Origin: JAIBAJ01 sp965284645
GTDB taxonomy: Bacteria; Bacteroidota; Bacteroidia; JAIBAJ01
Direction: 5' to 3'
DNA length: 64,000 bases
Assembly: GCA_965284645.1 (NCBI GenBank)
Contig: OZ260106.1
Location: forward strand, 2,108,001-2,172,000
The notes beneath the pieces are model-generated. The model ran no database searches. It saw only the letters and a list, made by a program, of their open reading frames with translations, and was not told where the DNA came from. Within the stretch, counting starts at the first letter, position 1. Each line of letters starts with the position of its first letter. Shown piece by piece: positions 36,227-43,661 of the stretch. A program made the position numbers and the translations under genes.

Positions 36227-37744
36227 TTAATCTGCTTTTTCAGGGCGCATCTGTGGGAAGAACAACACTTCCTGAATGGTGCTGTTGTTGGTCAACATCA
36301 TAGTTAATCGATCGATACCGATACCCAATCCTGATGTAGGCGGCATGCCGTATTCCAAGGCTCTCAAGAAATCGTGGTCGATAAACATAGCTTCTTCGTC
36401 ACCTCTTTCGCTCAGGCGCAATTGTTCCTCAAAACGTTCACGTTGGTCGATGGGGTCGTTCAACTCCGAGTAAGCGTTGGCTACTTCTTTTCCATTGATC
36501 ATTAACTCAAATCGTTCAACTAAACCTGGCTTACTGCGGTGTTTTTTGGTCAAGGGCGACATTTCCACAGGATAATCCATAATAAAGGTGGGTTGGATAA
36601 AATGTTTCTCGCATTTCTCGCTGAAAATTTCGTCCACCAATTTGCCTTTACCCATGCTGGCATCCGTTTCGATATGCAGTTTTTTGCACACTTCCCTCAA
36701 TTCATTTTCTTCCATGCCCGATATATCAAAACCAGTATATTCTTTAATGGCATCATACATCGTTACTCGGCGGAAAGGACGGGCAAAGCTTAAGGTTCCA
36801 TCACCTGATTGGATGTCGGTAGTCCCAAAAACATCTAAGGCTACTTTTTCAAGCATCTCTTCCACAAAATCCATCATCCAGAAATAGTCTTTGTAGGCCA
36901 CATAGATTTCCAAAATGGTAAATTCAGGGTTATGGGTGCGGTCCATACCTTCGTTACGGAAGTCTTTGGCAAATTCGTATACGCCATCAAAACCGCCTAC
37001 AATCAAGCGTTTTAGGTACAATTCATTGGCGATACGCAAGTACAACGGCATATCCAAAGCATTGTGATGGGTAATAAACGGACGGGCCGTAGCGCCACCC
37101 GGGATGCTTTGTAAAATGGGGGTTTCTACCTCAAGGTAACCTTTGCTGTTAAAGGTGTTGCGAAGCGAATTGATAATTTGGGTACGTTTCAAAAAGGTTT
37201 CTCGTATGCCTTTGTTAACAATCAAATCTACATAACGCATACGATAGCGCAATTCTGGATCTACGAAAGCATCGTGAATGTTTCCATCGGCATCGGTTTT
37301 AACAATGGGCAAAGGTCGAAGTGATTTGGCCAACACCTTCAACGAAGTTACGTGGATAGTAATTTCCCCGGTTTGGGTCAAAAACACGTACCCTGTTATG
37401 CCAATAATATCCCCGATATCCAATAGTTTTTTGAAAACTGTATTGTATAAGGTTTTGTCTTCGGTTGGACATACATCGTCGCGGCGGATATACACTTGCA
37501 CACGGCCGGTGCTGTCTTGCAATTCAGCAAACGAAGCATTACCCATGATTCGGCGGGTCATGATGCGACCAGCCAAAGAAATGTTTTGAAAAGCTTCCTT
37601 ATTTTGTTCGAACTTATCGCGAATTTCAACGGCCGTAGTGTTTACGTCAAACTTTTCGGCGGGGTAAGGGTCGATTCCTAATTTAATAATTTCTTCGAGG
37701 GATTGCCTTCTTAGTTGTTCCTGTTCGGTAAGTTCATTATGCAT
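36227..37744 (-). CDS. lysS: Lysyl-tRNA synthetase, class II
   Basis: 505 residues. The N-terminal OB-fold anticodon domain (about 55-150; ISLAGRIMTRRIMGNASFAE) is followed by the class II core: motif 1 near LVERF/RETFLKRTQI, motif 2 FAKDFRNEGMDRTHNPEFT, and motif 3 GLGIGIDRLTMMLTN near 480. It charges tRNA-Lys in the cytosol. The ATG at 37744 follows a -7 box by four bases. Nothing in sequence links it to the upstream repeats. Confidence 0.97.
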   Translation of the reverse strand: MHNELTEQEQLRRQSLEEIIKLGIDPYPAEKFDVNTTAVEIRDKFEQNKEAFQNISLAGRIMTRRIMGNASFAELQDSTGRVQVYIRRDDVCPTEDKTLYNTVFKKLLDIGDIIGITGYVFLTQTGEITIHVTSLKVLAKSLRPLPIVKTDADGNIHDAFVDPELRYRMRYVDLIVNKGIRETFLKRTQIINSLRNTFNSKGYLEVETPILQSIPGGATARPFITHHNALDMPLYLRIANELYLKRLIVGGFDGVYEFAKDFRNEGMDRTHNPEFTILEIYVAYKDYFWMMDFVEEMLEKVALDVFGTTDIQSGDGTLSFARPFRRVTMYDAIKEYTGFDISGMEENELREVCKKLHIETDASMGKGKLVDEIFSEKCEKHFIQPTFIMDYPVEMSPLTKKHRSKPGLVERFELMINGKEVANAYSELNDPIDQRERFEEQLRLSERGDEEAMFIDHDFLRALEYGMPPTSGLGIGIDRLTMMLTNNSTIQEVLFFPQMRPEKAD

Positions 37745-37748
37745 GGCG

Positions 37749-37756
37749 CAAAAGTA
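37749..37756 (-). promoter_or_regulatory. lysS -7 box, probably leaderless
   Basis: On the minus strand: TACTTTTG, then CGCC, then the ATG of lysS. Same spacing and same four bases as at hisS. No clear TTG is seen 19-20 bases upstream. Confidence 0.55.
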
Positions 37757-37844
37757 GTGGGTTTCCTGTTTTTATTTAAATCCTAAGCTTAAAAAATCCA
37801 AATTCTCTGATTTTTCATTCTTAATTTTTCATTTTTAATTTTTA

Positions 37845-38258
37845 GGCGGGTCCCTTTTCGCCCAAAAACTTCCTGCTCAACCTTTACTTTTTCAAAGGCG
37901 AAAAGGTCGCGCTATCCACTGCAAGTCCTCGGTCTGCTCCGTTCCTCCGCATCCCTGTGGGCTTTCCGTTTCTATCGCTACCCGGGAGGGGGGGAAGTTA
38001 AAAGTTAAAAGTTAAAGGTTAAATGGGGGAATCAGGGTTCGGTGATTTTTTTTGATGTCGACAATTTGAAGTTTTCAGGTTTCAGCAGGAACAAATCCAC
38101 CAAATTTTATTTATCTGCCATCGGGCAGGGATAGAAACGGAAAGCCCGGAAAGCCATGAAGCCCAAGCGGAATGGCTTGAGGACTTGCAGTGGATAGCCC
38201 GGCCATTCGCCTTGCCACAGGTATTTAAAGGCGAAATGTTAATGCGAATGGGCCCGCC
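37845..38258. repeat. GGCGGGTCCC-bounded structured element R4
   Basis: 414 bp, GGCGGGTCCC to GGGCCCGCC, flanked by AAAATTA-type tracts. The left hairpin has arms CCTTTTCGCC / GGCGAAAAGG, different in sequence from R1-R3 but still paired; TCCTCGGTCTGC is at 37926-37937 and CATCCCTGTGGG follows. The right half is an inverted core with arms CCATTCGC / GCGAATGG. A GTTAAAA microsatellite (about 37996-38023) sits between the halves. Confidence 0.8.
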
Positions 38259-38272
38259 TAAAAATTAAAACT

Positions 38273-38729
38273 TTACGCCTCAAATAAAGCCTCGGCCGTG
38301 AGAGATTTTTGCACCAACTCATTAGAATAGGCATTGGTTTGCAAACCATAACTGGTAATAAAGGTAAGCCAAACGGCCTTTTTGGTTTTGGTAGCCGATT
38401 TAAAAACTTCCACTTTACGCCGCAATTGCGTTGCATATTCCTTGTCGATAGTAAAATCATCGTTGGAGAATTTACATTCGCAGAGGTTAATCACCTGGTC
38501 TTGTCGATCGATAAGCAAATCGACCTGTGCCTTTTGGTTATTGGCCTCTCCAATCCAGGCACCCTGTTTGGAAACCACCCCGCTGATGCCCAATGCCTTT
38601 TTGATTTGGGGCACATGACTCAAGCAAACCTGTTCAAATGCAATTCCTTTCCAAGCGTTGAAAACAGGCTGGTTTTGGATGTTTAGCCAATAATTATTAG
38701 CGGATGCACGGTAATTTTTCAGAAAATTA
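38273..38729 (-). pseudogene. C-terminal remnant of an AAA-family ATPase (DUF234-like tail)
   Basis: The open frame runs from the edge of a repeat element at 38729 to TAA at 38273. It reads NYWLNIQNQPVFNAWKGIAF, then HVPQIKKALGISGV, AQVDLLIDRQDQVINLCECK and KKAVWLTFITSYGLQTNAYS, ending LTAEALFEA. That is the typical C-terminal nuclease-like/DUF234 end of the large Bacteroidota ATP-binding proteins with N-terminal AAA domain (about 380-500 residues). The whole ATPase part is missing, so this is a fragment of about 150 codons. Repeat elements lie on both sides. Confidence 0.75.
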
Positions 38730-38894
38730 AACCCAGATTACGCATTAGAAATGCATATACGATTAAACAGTTGTAAATCAATTTGTTTGTCCAAATTGAT
38801 AACAACTGCTATCCCGAAATTTCTTCGGGAGGGGTAAACCCAACTAAATCAAGTAGTTCGGATTAATAAATCCTCCTATTGATTAATTTGGGTT
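38730..38894. repeat. AACCCA/TGGGTT element, 165-bp form, copy 4
   Basis: Inverse orientation relative to 19174-19338 and nearly the same sequence, including the CCCGAAATTTCTTCGGG hairpin. Its left end abuts the truncated ATPase frame exactly. Flanks are TTA before and AAA after. Confidence 0.85.
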
Positions 38895-39027
38895 AAAATA
38901 GAACGCTGTGTAGAAATCCGAAAGGCGGTAAACGGTGTTTTTGCCCTTGTTGTCGACACTTGGATAGGACGTAATGAATCCACAAGTAGAGGTAAAATTC
39001 AAATAATGGCTAAAATATATATAAAAA

Positions 39028-39063
39028 CAGCCAAAAATTAATAAGTTTGGCTTGTTTTGGCTG
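39028..39063 (-). terminator. Terminator of the glutathione peroxidase gene
   Basis: CAGCCAAAA / TTTTGGCTG hairpin; on the minus strand it is followed by TTTTTATAT. It lies 33 bases after the stop at 39096. The rest of 38895-39095 holds no gene. Confidence 0.65.
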
Positions 39064-39095
39064 ATTAGTTGGAGTAAAAGATTGGAGACGGGGAA

Positions 39096-39914
39096 TTAAT
39101 TAAGCGCTATTTTGAAATTTTGTTGAATCGATTCGCCTTGCAATTGCAGGTAATAAAATCCATTCGGTAAAGTTTGAACATCTAGCGATAGACTGGCGTT
39201 GGATGAGGGGAGGAAGTCGCCATTTAATACGGTTTTACCTTGCGTATCTACCAATTGATAGGCAATTTTATGGGATATCTTTTGGCGAGCTTGAAGGTGG
39301 ATTTGACCAGCAACGGGGTTTTCAAGCAATTGAAAGCTAGAAGTGTGCTTTTCATTAATGCTAGCACTACTGGGGGTAGTAATCCAATTAATGATGGCTG
39401 GATCTAAAGGTCGGGTAGTGGAAGAATAATGCGCAATCCAATGGCCTTGTTCGTCGATCAGGAATTTGTTGAAATTCCAACCCACCTGTGCATCCGAAAC
39501 ACCATTGAGGTCGGCACGTTGCAACCATTTGTAGATAGGGGCCGTATCGCCAACAACGGTATGCACTTTTGACATCATTTGGAAAGTAACACCGTAAGTT
39601 CCTGAACAGAATTCCCAAATTGTGGAATCACTATTTGGATCTTGGTTGCTAAAATCGTTGCATGGAAAACCAATTACTTCAAAATTGTAGCTTTCGTAAG
39701 TAGAATCCAATTCTTGTAATTCGGTAAATTGTGGAGTGTAGCCGCAAAAGCTGGCGGTATTGACAACCATAAGTTTCTTTCCGGCAAATTGAGACATAGA
39801 AATGGTATCTTCAAAGATGGTTGGCGCAGAAAAATCATGAAAGGTTTGAAAGGTTTGGGCCTTTGAAAAACTGAAACAGAGAAGTAAAGAAGGAATAAGA
39901 TAGAATAATCGCAT
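39096..39914 (-). CDS. T9SS-targeted glutathione peroxidase-like protein
   Basis: 272 residues from the ATG at 39914 (MRLFYLIPSLLLCFSFSKAQ, signal peptide). Residues about 25-185 are a GPx/thiol peroxidase: active-site Cys in NTASFCGYTPQ near 58-68, GFPCNDFSNQDP near 97-108, and the Trp-Asn pair in GWNFNKFLID near 153. The usual catalytic Gln (FPCNQF) is Asp here. The last 75 residues are a T9SS sorting domain (LLENPVAGQIHLQA ... GFYYLQLQGESIQQNFKIAL). Most bacterial GPx enzymes are cytosolic or periplasmic, so a peroxidase exported to the cell surface is unusual. A TACTTTCG -7 box lies at 39940-39933. Confidence 0.85.
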   Translation of the reverse strand: MRLFYLIPSLLLCFSFSKAQTFQTFHDFSAPTIFEDTISMSQFAGKKLMVVNTASFCGYTPQFTELQELDSTYESYNFEVIGFPCNDFSNQDPNSDSTIWEFCSGTYGVTFQMMSKVHTVVGDTAPIYKWLQRADLNGVSDAQVGWNFNKFLIDEQGHWIAHYSSTTRPLDPAIINWITTPSSASINEKHTSSFQLLENPVAGQIHLQARQKISHKIAYQLVDTQGKTVLNGDFLPSSNASLSLDVQTLPNGFYYLQLQGESIQQNFKIALN

Positions 39915-39970
39915 AAAGTTGTTTTTGGTACCCGAAAGTAGGTATAAATTGGGAATCAAAAGTGATATTC

Positions 39971-40017
39971 AAATAAAAATCCCCTTGGACGTCCCCATAC
40001 GACGCCCAGAGGGGATT
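39971..40017 (-). terminator. Terminator of the 47-residue membrane peptide gene
   Basis: Long hairpin AATCCCC-TCTGG ... CC-AAGGGGATT with an inner CGTC / GACG stem; on the minus strand it is followed by TTTTTATTT. It lies 34 bases downstream of the small gene's stop and separates it from the peroxidase gene. Confidence 0.65.
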
Positions 40018-40050
40018 AGAAATACCATAGTGAAATGGTACAACTAGGTT

Positions 40051-40194
40051 TTATTCCTTTGTTTTTTCAGGGTTTGTGTTGGACGAAGAATTACTACGGA
40101 TATTTTTTGACAATTTATTAATATCCCATAGGAATTTTGTGATAATCGTGGCAATTGATACAAGGAAAGTAATGAGGATTAGGTTGATATTCAT
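40051..40194 (-). CDS. Small membrane peptide, 47 aa
   Basis: ATG at 40194 to TAA at 40051. The translation begins MNINLILITFLVSIATIITK, one hydrophobic helix of about 20 residues, then a polar tail with Ser/Asn repeats and Lys/Glu (NKLSKNIRSNSSSNTNPEK). No Cys. A well-formed terminator directly follows, supporting a real transcript. No family recognised; membrane-tethered single-span peptides of this kind are often missed in annotation. The 197 bases between it and 40392 hold nothing else I can support. Confidence 0.5.
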   Translation of the reverse strand: MNINLILITFLVSIATIITKFLWDINKLSKNIRSNSSSNTNPEKTKE

Positions 40195-40391
40195 GGGTGA
40201 TATGATTATTGTTGAGATTAAAATGAAGCGAAAAAGGAGTACGATATTTCAAATGTAGCGGAAAGGAATAACATTTTATATGCCTTTTTATGCCATAACT
40301 TTTTAGAAACAAGCCATTTTAGTTTCATAAACAGGCCTATACTTTTGAAATTTATTCATCTTTTGTTTGTTTTTCGGTTATTCAATGCTAC

Positions 40392-41612
40392 TTATTGGGC
40401 TTTTACAAACTGTTGTGTTTTTAAAACGCCTTGATTATCAAGGGCTAAAAGAAAGTATTGGCCTGAAGGAAGGGTTTGAAAGGAAATGCTTTGGCTGTTT
40501 TGGAGAGATAGGATAATTTTTCCTTGGTTATCAATTACTTGGATTTGGGAAAAATTTTGGTCTGGTTTCGAATAGAAATGGAAAGAATTTGAACTCGTCT
40601 GGAAATAGCCGATAGGGTAGGAGGCAGGTTGGTTGGTTGTTTTGGTGCTTAAATCCAAATCAACACTCCACATGCTCAATTGGCTGGCAATATTTCCTGT
40701 AGCAATTTTTTCTCCGGAGGGTGACCACGCAACAGCCCTGTATTCATTGCTATCCGGATTGGCAAAGCTGCTTAATAATTCACCTGTTTCAAGTTTCCAA
40801 ATTTTGCAAGTCCTATCGGTTGAGGCAGAAACCACTTTTGTTCCATCAGGTGAAAGGTCGATACAATTAATTCCAAATGTATGACCTGCAATAGATCGCA
40901 CCAAATTGCCCGTTGCAATATCCCAAACTTTAATGGTTTTGTCTTTGGAGGCAGAAATAACAAATAAATTATCTGGACTTACTTTTACATCGCTTACATC
41001 AGCACTATGGCCAAGGCAGGTAAACAGGAGGTTGCCATTTGTATCCCAAATTTTAACCTTGTCATCGCTTCCTCCTGTAACAAGGTATTGGCCGTTTGGT
41101 GAAAAGGCAACCGTTGTTACCCAAGTTGAATGAGCGCTGATATTGGCTAGTTCGGTCCCATCGGATAAGGAATAAAGCAAAAGTTTGCCGTTGGAGCAGG
41201 CCATCGCCACTGCGGAATTATTTGGTGAAATGGCAGTAGCAAATCCATAGGTAGTACCAGTTTGTATGGTATCGATAAGAATAGGTGTAGGTCCTGAATT
41301 GTCAAAAAGTAAGAGGTTACCGGTTTCTTCGGCAGCAGCTATATAGTTAGAATTTCCACTAAGAGCTAATCCCATGATACATTCAAAGGCGTCGCCAACG
41401 GTATAGTCCCAATCTAAATTGGAAGAATCTACATCAAACATACGAATGGATGCCGGGTGGCAATCTGTTCCACTTAGTATTTTTTGACCATTGTTTGTGA
41501 AGGCCAAAGTATTGATTGGCAAATCGAAGGGGTTGGCTTGTTTTGTCCAATCTAAAGTTTGTCCCCAGCCAAATAAGGGGAAAAGAAAAAGGAGTAAGGA
41601 AGTTTTTTGCAT
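40392..41612 (-). CDS. T9SS-secreted WD40-repeat protein
   Basis: 406 residues from the ATG at 41612 (MQKTSLLLFLFPLFGWGQTL, signal peptide). Upstream in-frame codons to 41765 overlap the AraC gene and are not used. About six WD40 repeats form a beta-propeller (HSTWVTTVAFSPNGQYLVTG, DDKVKIWDTNGNLL, KDKTIKVWDIATGNL, TDRTCKIWKLETGEL). A T9SS type A sorting domain ends the protein (SGQYFLLALDNQGVLKTQQF). It would be a secreted or surface protein-interaction scaffold. Ligand unknown. Confidence 0.85.
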   Translation of the reverse strand: MQKTSLLLFLFPLFGWGQTLDWTKQANPFDLPINTLAFTNNGQKILSGTDCHPASIRMFDVDSSNLDWDYTVGDAFECIMGLALSGNSNYIAAAEETGNLLLFDNSGPTPILIDTIQTGTTYGFATAISPNNSAVAMACSNGKLLLYSLSDGTELANISAHSTWVTTVAFSPNGQYLVTGGSDDKVKIWDTNGNLLFTCLGHSADVSDVKVSPDNLFVISASKDKTIKVWDIATGNLVRSIAGHTFGINCIDLSPDGTKVVSASTDRTCKIWKLETGELLSSFANPDSNEYRAVAWSPSGEKIATGNIASQLSMWSVDLDLSTKTTNQPASYPIGYFQTSSNSFHFYSKPDQNFSQIQVIDNQGKIILSLQNSQSISFQTLPSGQYFLLALDNQGVLKTQQFVKAQ

Positions 41613-41622
41613 AGAAGTAGCA

Positions 41623-42480
41623 TTAAGATTTTCTAAATCGTTCGGGTGTGTTTCCGGTTTGTTTTTTAAAATTGGTAATAAAATAGGATACATTCTCAAA
41701 ACCAAGGGATTCTGCAATTTCAAACACAGAAAGATTGGTATAATGAAGCATTCGTTGTGCTTCAATGATTACCCTTTTTCGGATAATATCGCCTGCCGTT
41801 TGTCCTGTTTCCTTCTTACAAATTTTGTTGAGATGGTTTGGGGTTACACTAAGTAGTTCGGCATATTCCGAGGGCAGCTTTTTGGTTACATAGTACTTGT
41901 CGACTAAATTTTCGAATTCCTGTACTTTAGTTTGGGAATGTTTATTATTAACTTGATTACCAACAGGTTGGTAGCTTCTTTCAATTTCGAAGAGAATAAT
42001 GTTCAAGTAAGAACGCAACACTTTTTTTGATTCTCTTTTTGGGAAATAGAATTCTTTTTCGGTCAATTTCAACAAAAGGTTCCATTGTTCACATTGGTTC
42101 CCGTTTAGTTTGAGCGAAGGAGGGGCATTCCTTTTCAAAAAGGAGAATTGATAGAGTGTATTGTTGTTGTAGCGCAAGGAAAAGAAATCTTCTGTAAAAC
42201 AGATTAGTTTTCCTTGAGTTTGACTTTTGATATCAATTTTGGCTATGCAACCTGGTTTAATAATGATGATTCTGCATTTATCCAACCGTACTTTGGTACT
42301 ATCGATTATTACTTCACCTTCACCATCTTCAATAAAAAGAAGGGCAAAGAAGTTAAATTTGGTTGGAAATTCTAGGCTTTGATAACGATCTAAAAAATGG
42401 GAGAGATTGTCTAGCCAGAAATGCTTTGCTTCATCACCAAAAAAATCCATGTTGCAAACCGGAATTTCGGTGGTTTGCAT
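41623..42480 (-). CDS. AraC-family transcriptional regulator
   Basis: 285 residues. The N-terminal 170 residues form a cupin-like sensory domain (FNFFALLFIEDGEGEVIIDS, IIIIKPGCIAKID). The C-terminal HTH_18 domain has two helix-turn-helix segments: LPSEYAELLSVTPNHLNKIC and SVFEIAESLGFENVSYFITN, followed by the family end KKQTGNTPERFRKS. The effector is unknown. It lies 10 bases before the WD40 start and downstream of the Sco1 pair on the same strand. Confidence 0.9.
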   Translation of the reverse strand: MQTTEIPVCNMDFFGDEAKHFWLDNLSHFLDRYQSLEFPTKFNFFALLFIEDGEGEVIIDSTKVRLDKCRIIIIKPGCIAKIDIKSQTQGKLICFTEDFFSLRYNNNTLYQFSFLKRNAPPSLKLNGNQCEQWNLLLKLTEKEFYFPKRESKKVLRSYLNIILFEIERSYQPVGNQVNNKHSQTKVQEFENLVDKYYVTKKLPSEYAELLSVTPNHLNKICKKETGQTAGDIIRKRVIIEAQRMLHYTNLSVFEIAESLGFENVSYFITNFKKQTGNTPERFRKS

Positions 42481-42521
42481 GGGCGATTATTTTTGTGGAT
42501 AATTAGAAATCAGGATAAAAA

Positions 42522-42893
42522 CTAGATTTCTGGCGGTTGGTCTATAGATTGCAGGTATGCCGAGGCTAAACTACCCCTGTTTTCTGTAAAGTTGGAATTC
42601 TCTTCCTGCAATTGAAAAAGGTTTTCTGGTTCTTCCTTTTGTTCATGAACTAAACAGAAACTCTCCTGTTGCTTGATTGTAGGTAGTTTTTGTTCTTGCC
42701 TTCCGTCTTCTTTCAGTTGTTTTTCCAAATAGCATTGTCCATTGCACATCGAAAGTTTATCAAACCGGTTTTCACAAAGGTTTTGAGCAATGTAATCTTG
42801 TTGGATGAAAAAGGAGCATAAAGTCCATAAACCATGCATGCTTTGCCATACAAAGGCCAAGGCAAGCAGGTAAGGAAGGACTTTTCTAAGCAT
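42522..42893 (-). CDS. Small Cys-containing exported protein next to sco1
   Basis: 123 residues. One N-terminal membrane segment or signal (LPYLLALAFVWQSMHGLWTL), then LCENRFDKLSMCNGQCYLEK with a CNGQC motif near 50-54, then a charged tail. Bacteroidota have many proteins with this IAxNxCxN ... CNGxCxLxKxL pattern, usually beside copper or redox genes; a role in copper handling is an inference. It starts 9 bases after the stop of sco1 and was probably transcribed with it. Confidence 0.7.
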   Translation of the reverse strand: MLRKVLPYLLALAFVWQSMHGLWTLCSFFIQQDYIAQNLCENRFDKLSMCNGQCYLEKQLKEDGRQEQKLPTIKQQESFCLVHEQKEEPENLFQLQEENSNFTENRGSLASAYLQSIDQPPEI

Positions 42894-42902
42894 GGTGCAA
42901 AA

Positions 42903-43517
42903 TTACTTTTTTCTGTATTCCAATTTTAAAGTTTCAATATCCTTTATCAACCTTTGTGTTTCATTTGGTTCTATACCGTCGTAAACACCTCTGATATGCC
43001 TTTCTTTATCTACTAAATATACACCTCCACTATGCACAATTCCTCCGGGAGCCGTGGAATCAGGAAAGGCTGTGGCAAAAAAGCCTTGTTCGGCTAATTT
43101 GTATATGCTGTCTTTTTCACCACGCAAAAAACTCCATTTCGGATAGGCAAGTCCAAGTTCTTTGGCATAAACTTGCAACTGTTCGAAACCATCTTTTTCC
43201 GGATCAATGGTAATAGAAAGGAAATTAACCAATGGGTCCTTTTCATGAAGTATATACACCTGTTTCAGTCCTGATGTCATTTTGGGGCAAATAGTAGGAC
43301 AGGAAAGGAATATAAAATCTACCACCGTGATTTTTTCATTAAAACAAACCTGATCAATACTGTTTTGGTATTGGTCGTGTAGATGGAAGGCTGGAACTTG
43401 CAACTGTACTGAATCACCTTCTGCATTTATGGTGCTGCCTAAAACCGGAAGTCTTTGTTGTTGCTCAGAACAAGCAAAAAGAGCAAAAAGCAGGGTGATA
43501 AATAAGTACAATCGCAC
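42903..43517 (-). CDS. SCO1/SenC copper-chaperone-like lipoprotein
   Basis: 204 residues. Lipoprotein signal MRLYLFITLLFALFACSEQ (lipobox ALFAC, Cys16). Thioredoxin fold with the copper-binding CPTICPKM motif (CxxxC) near 74-81 and the conserved His in GGIVHSGGVYLVD near 164. It delivers copper for the CuA centre of cytochrome oxidase or acts as a redox protein. The oxidase genes are not in the window. Confidence 0.92.
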   Translation of the reverse strand: MRLYLFITLLFALFACSEQQQRLPVLGSTINAEGDSVQLQVPAFHLHDQYQNSIDQVCFNEKITVVDFIFLSCPTICPKMTSGLKQVYILHEKDPLVNFLSITIDPEKDGFEQLQVYAKELGLAYPKWSFLRGEKDSIYKLAEQGFFATAFPDSTAPGGIVHSGGVYLVDKERHIRGVYDGIEPNETQRLIKDIETLKLEYRKK

Positions 43518-43625
43518 GGTGCAAAAATAGGATAAGATAGATTAACTGCTACTGTAGGAGGGAGATTAGGAAAGTTTGGTATCCCCTTTCACCATCGACT
43601 AGTTGAAAACTGCACTAAAGATTCA

Positions 43626-43655
43626 TTTGGTTCATTGGTGTCCCATTTACTTTTA
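43626..43655 (+). promoter_or_regulatory. Promoter of the sodium:solute symporter
   Basis: TTTG at 43626-43629, an 18-base spacer, and TACTTTTA at 43648-43655. The ATG is six bases further (43662), so the leader is nearly absent. It supports 43662 over the TTG at 43635. Confidence 0.55.
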
Positions 43656-43661
43656 CCCCAT

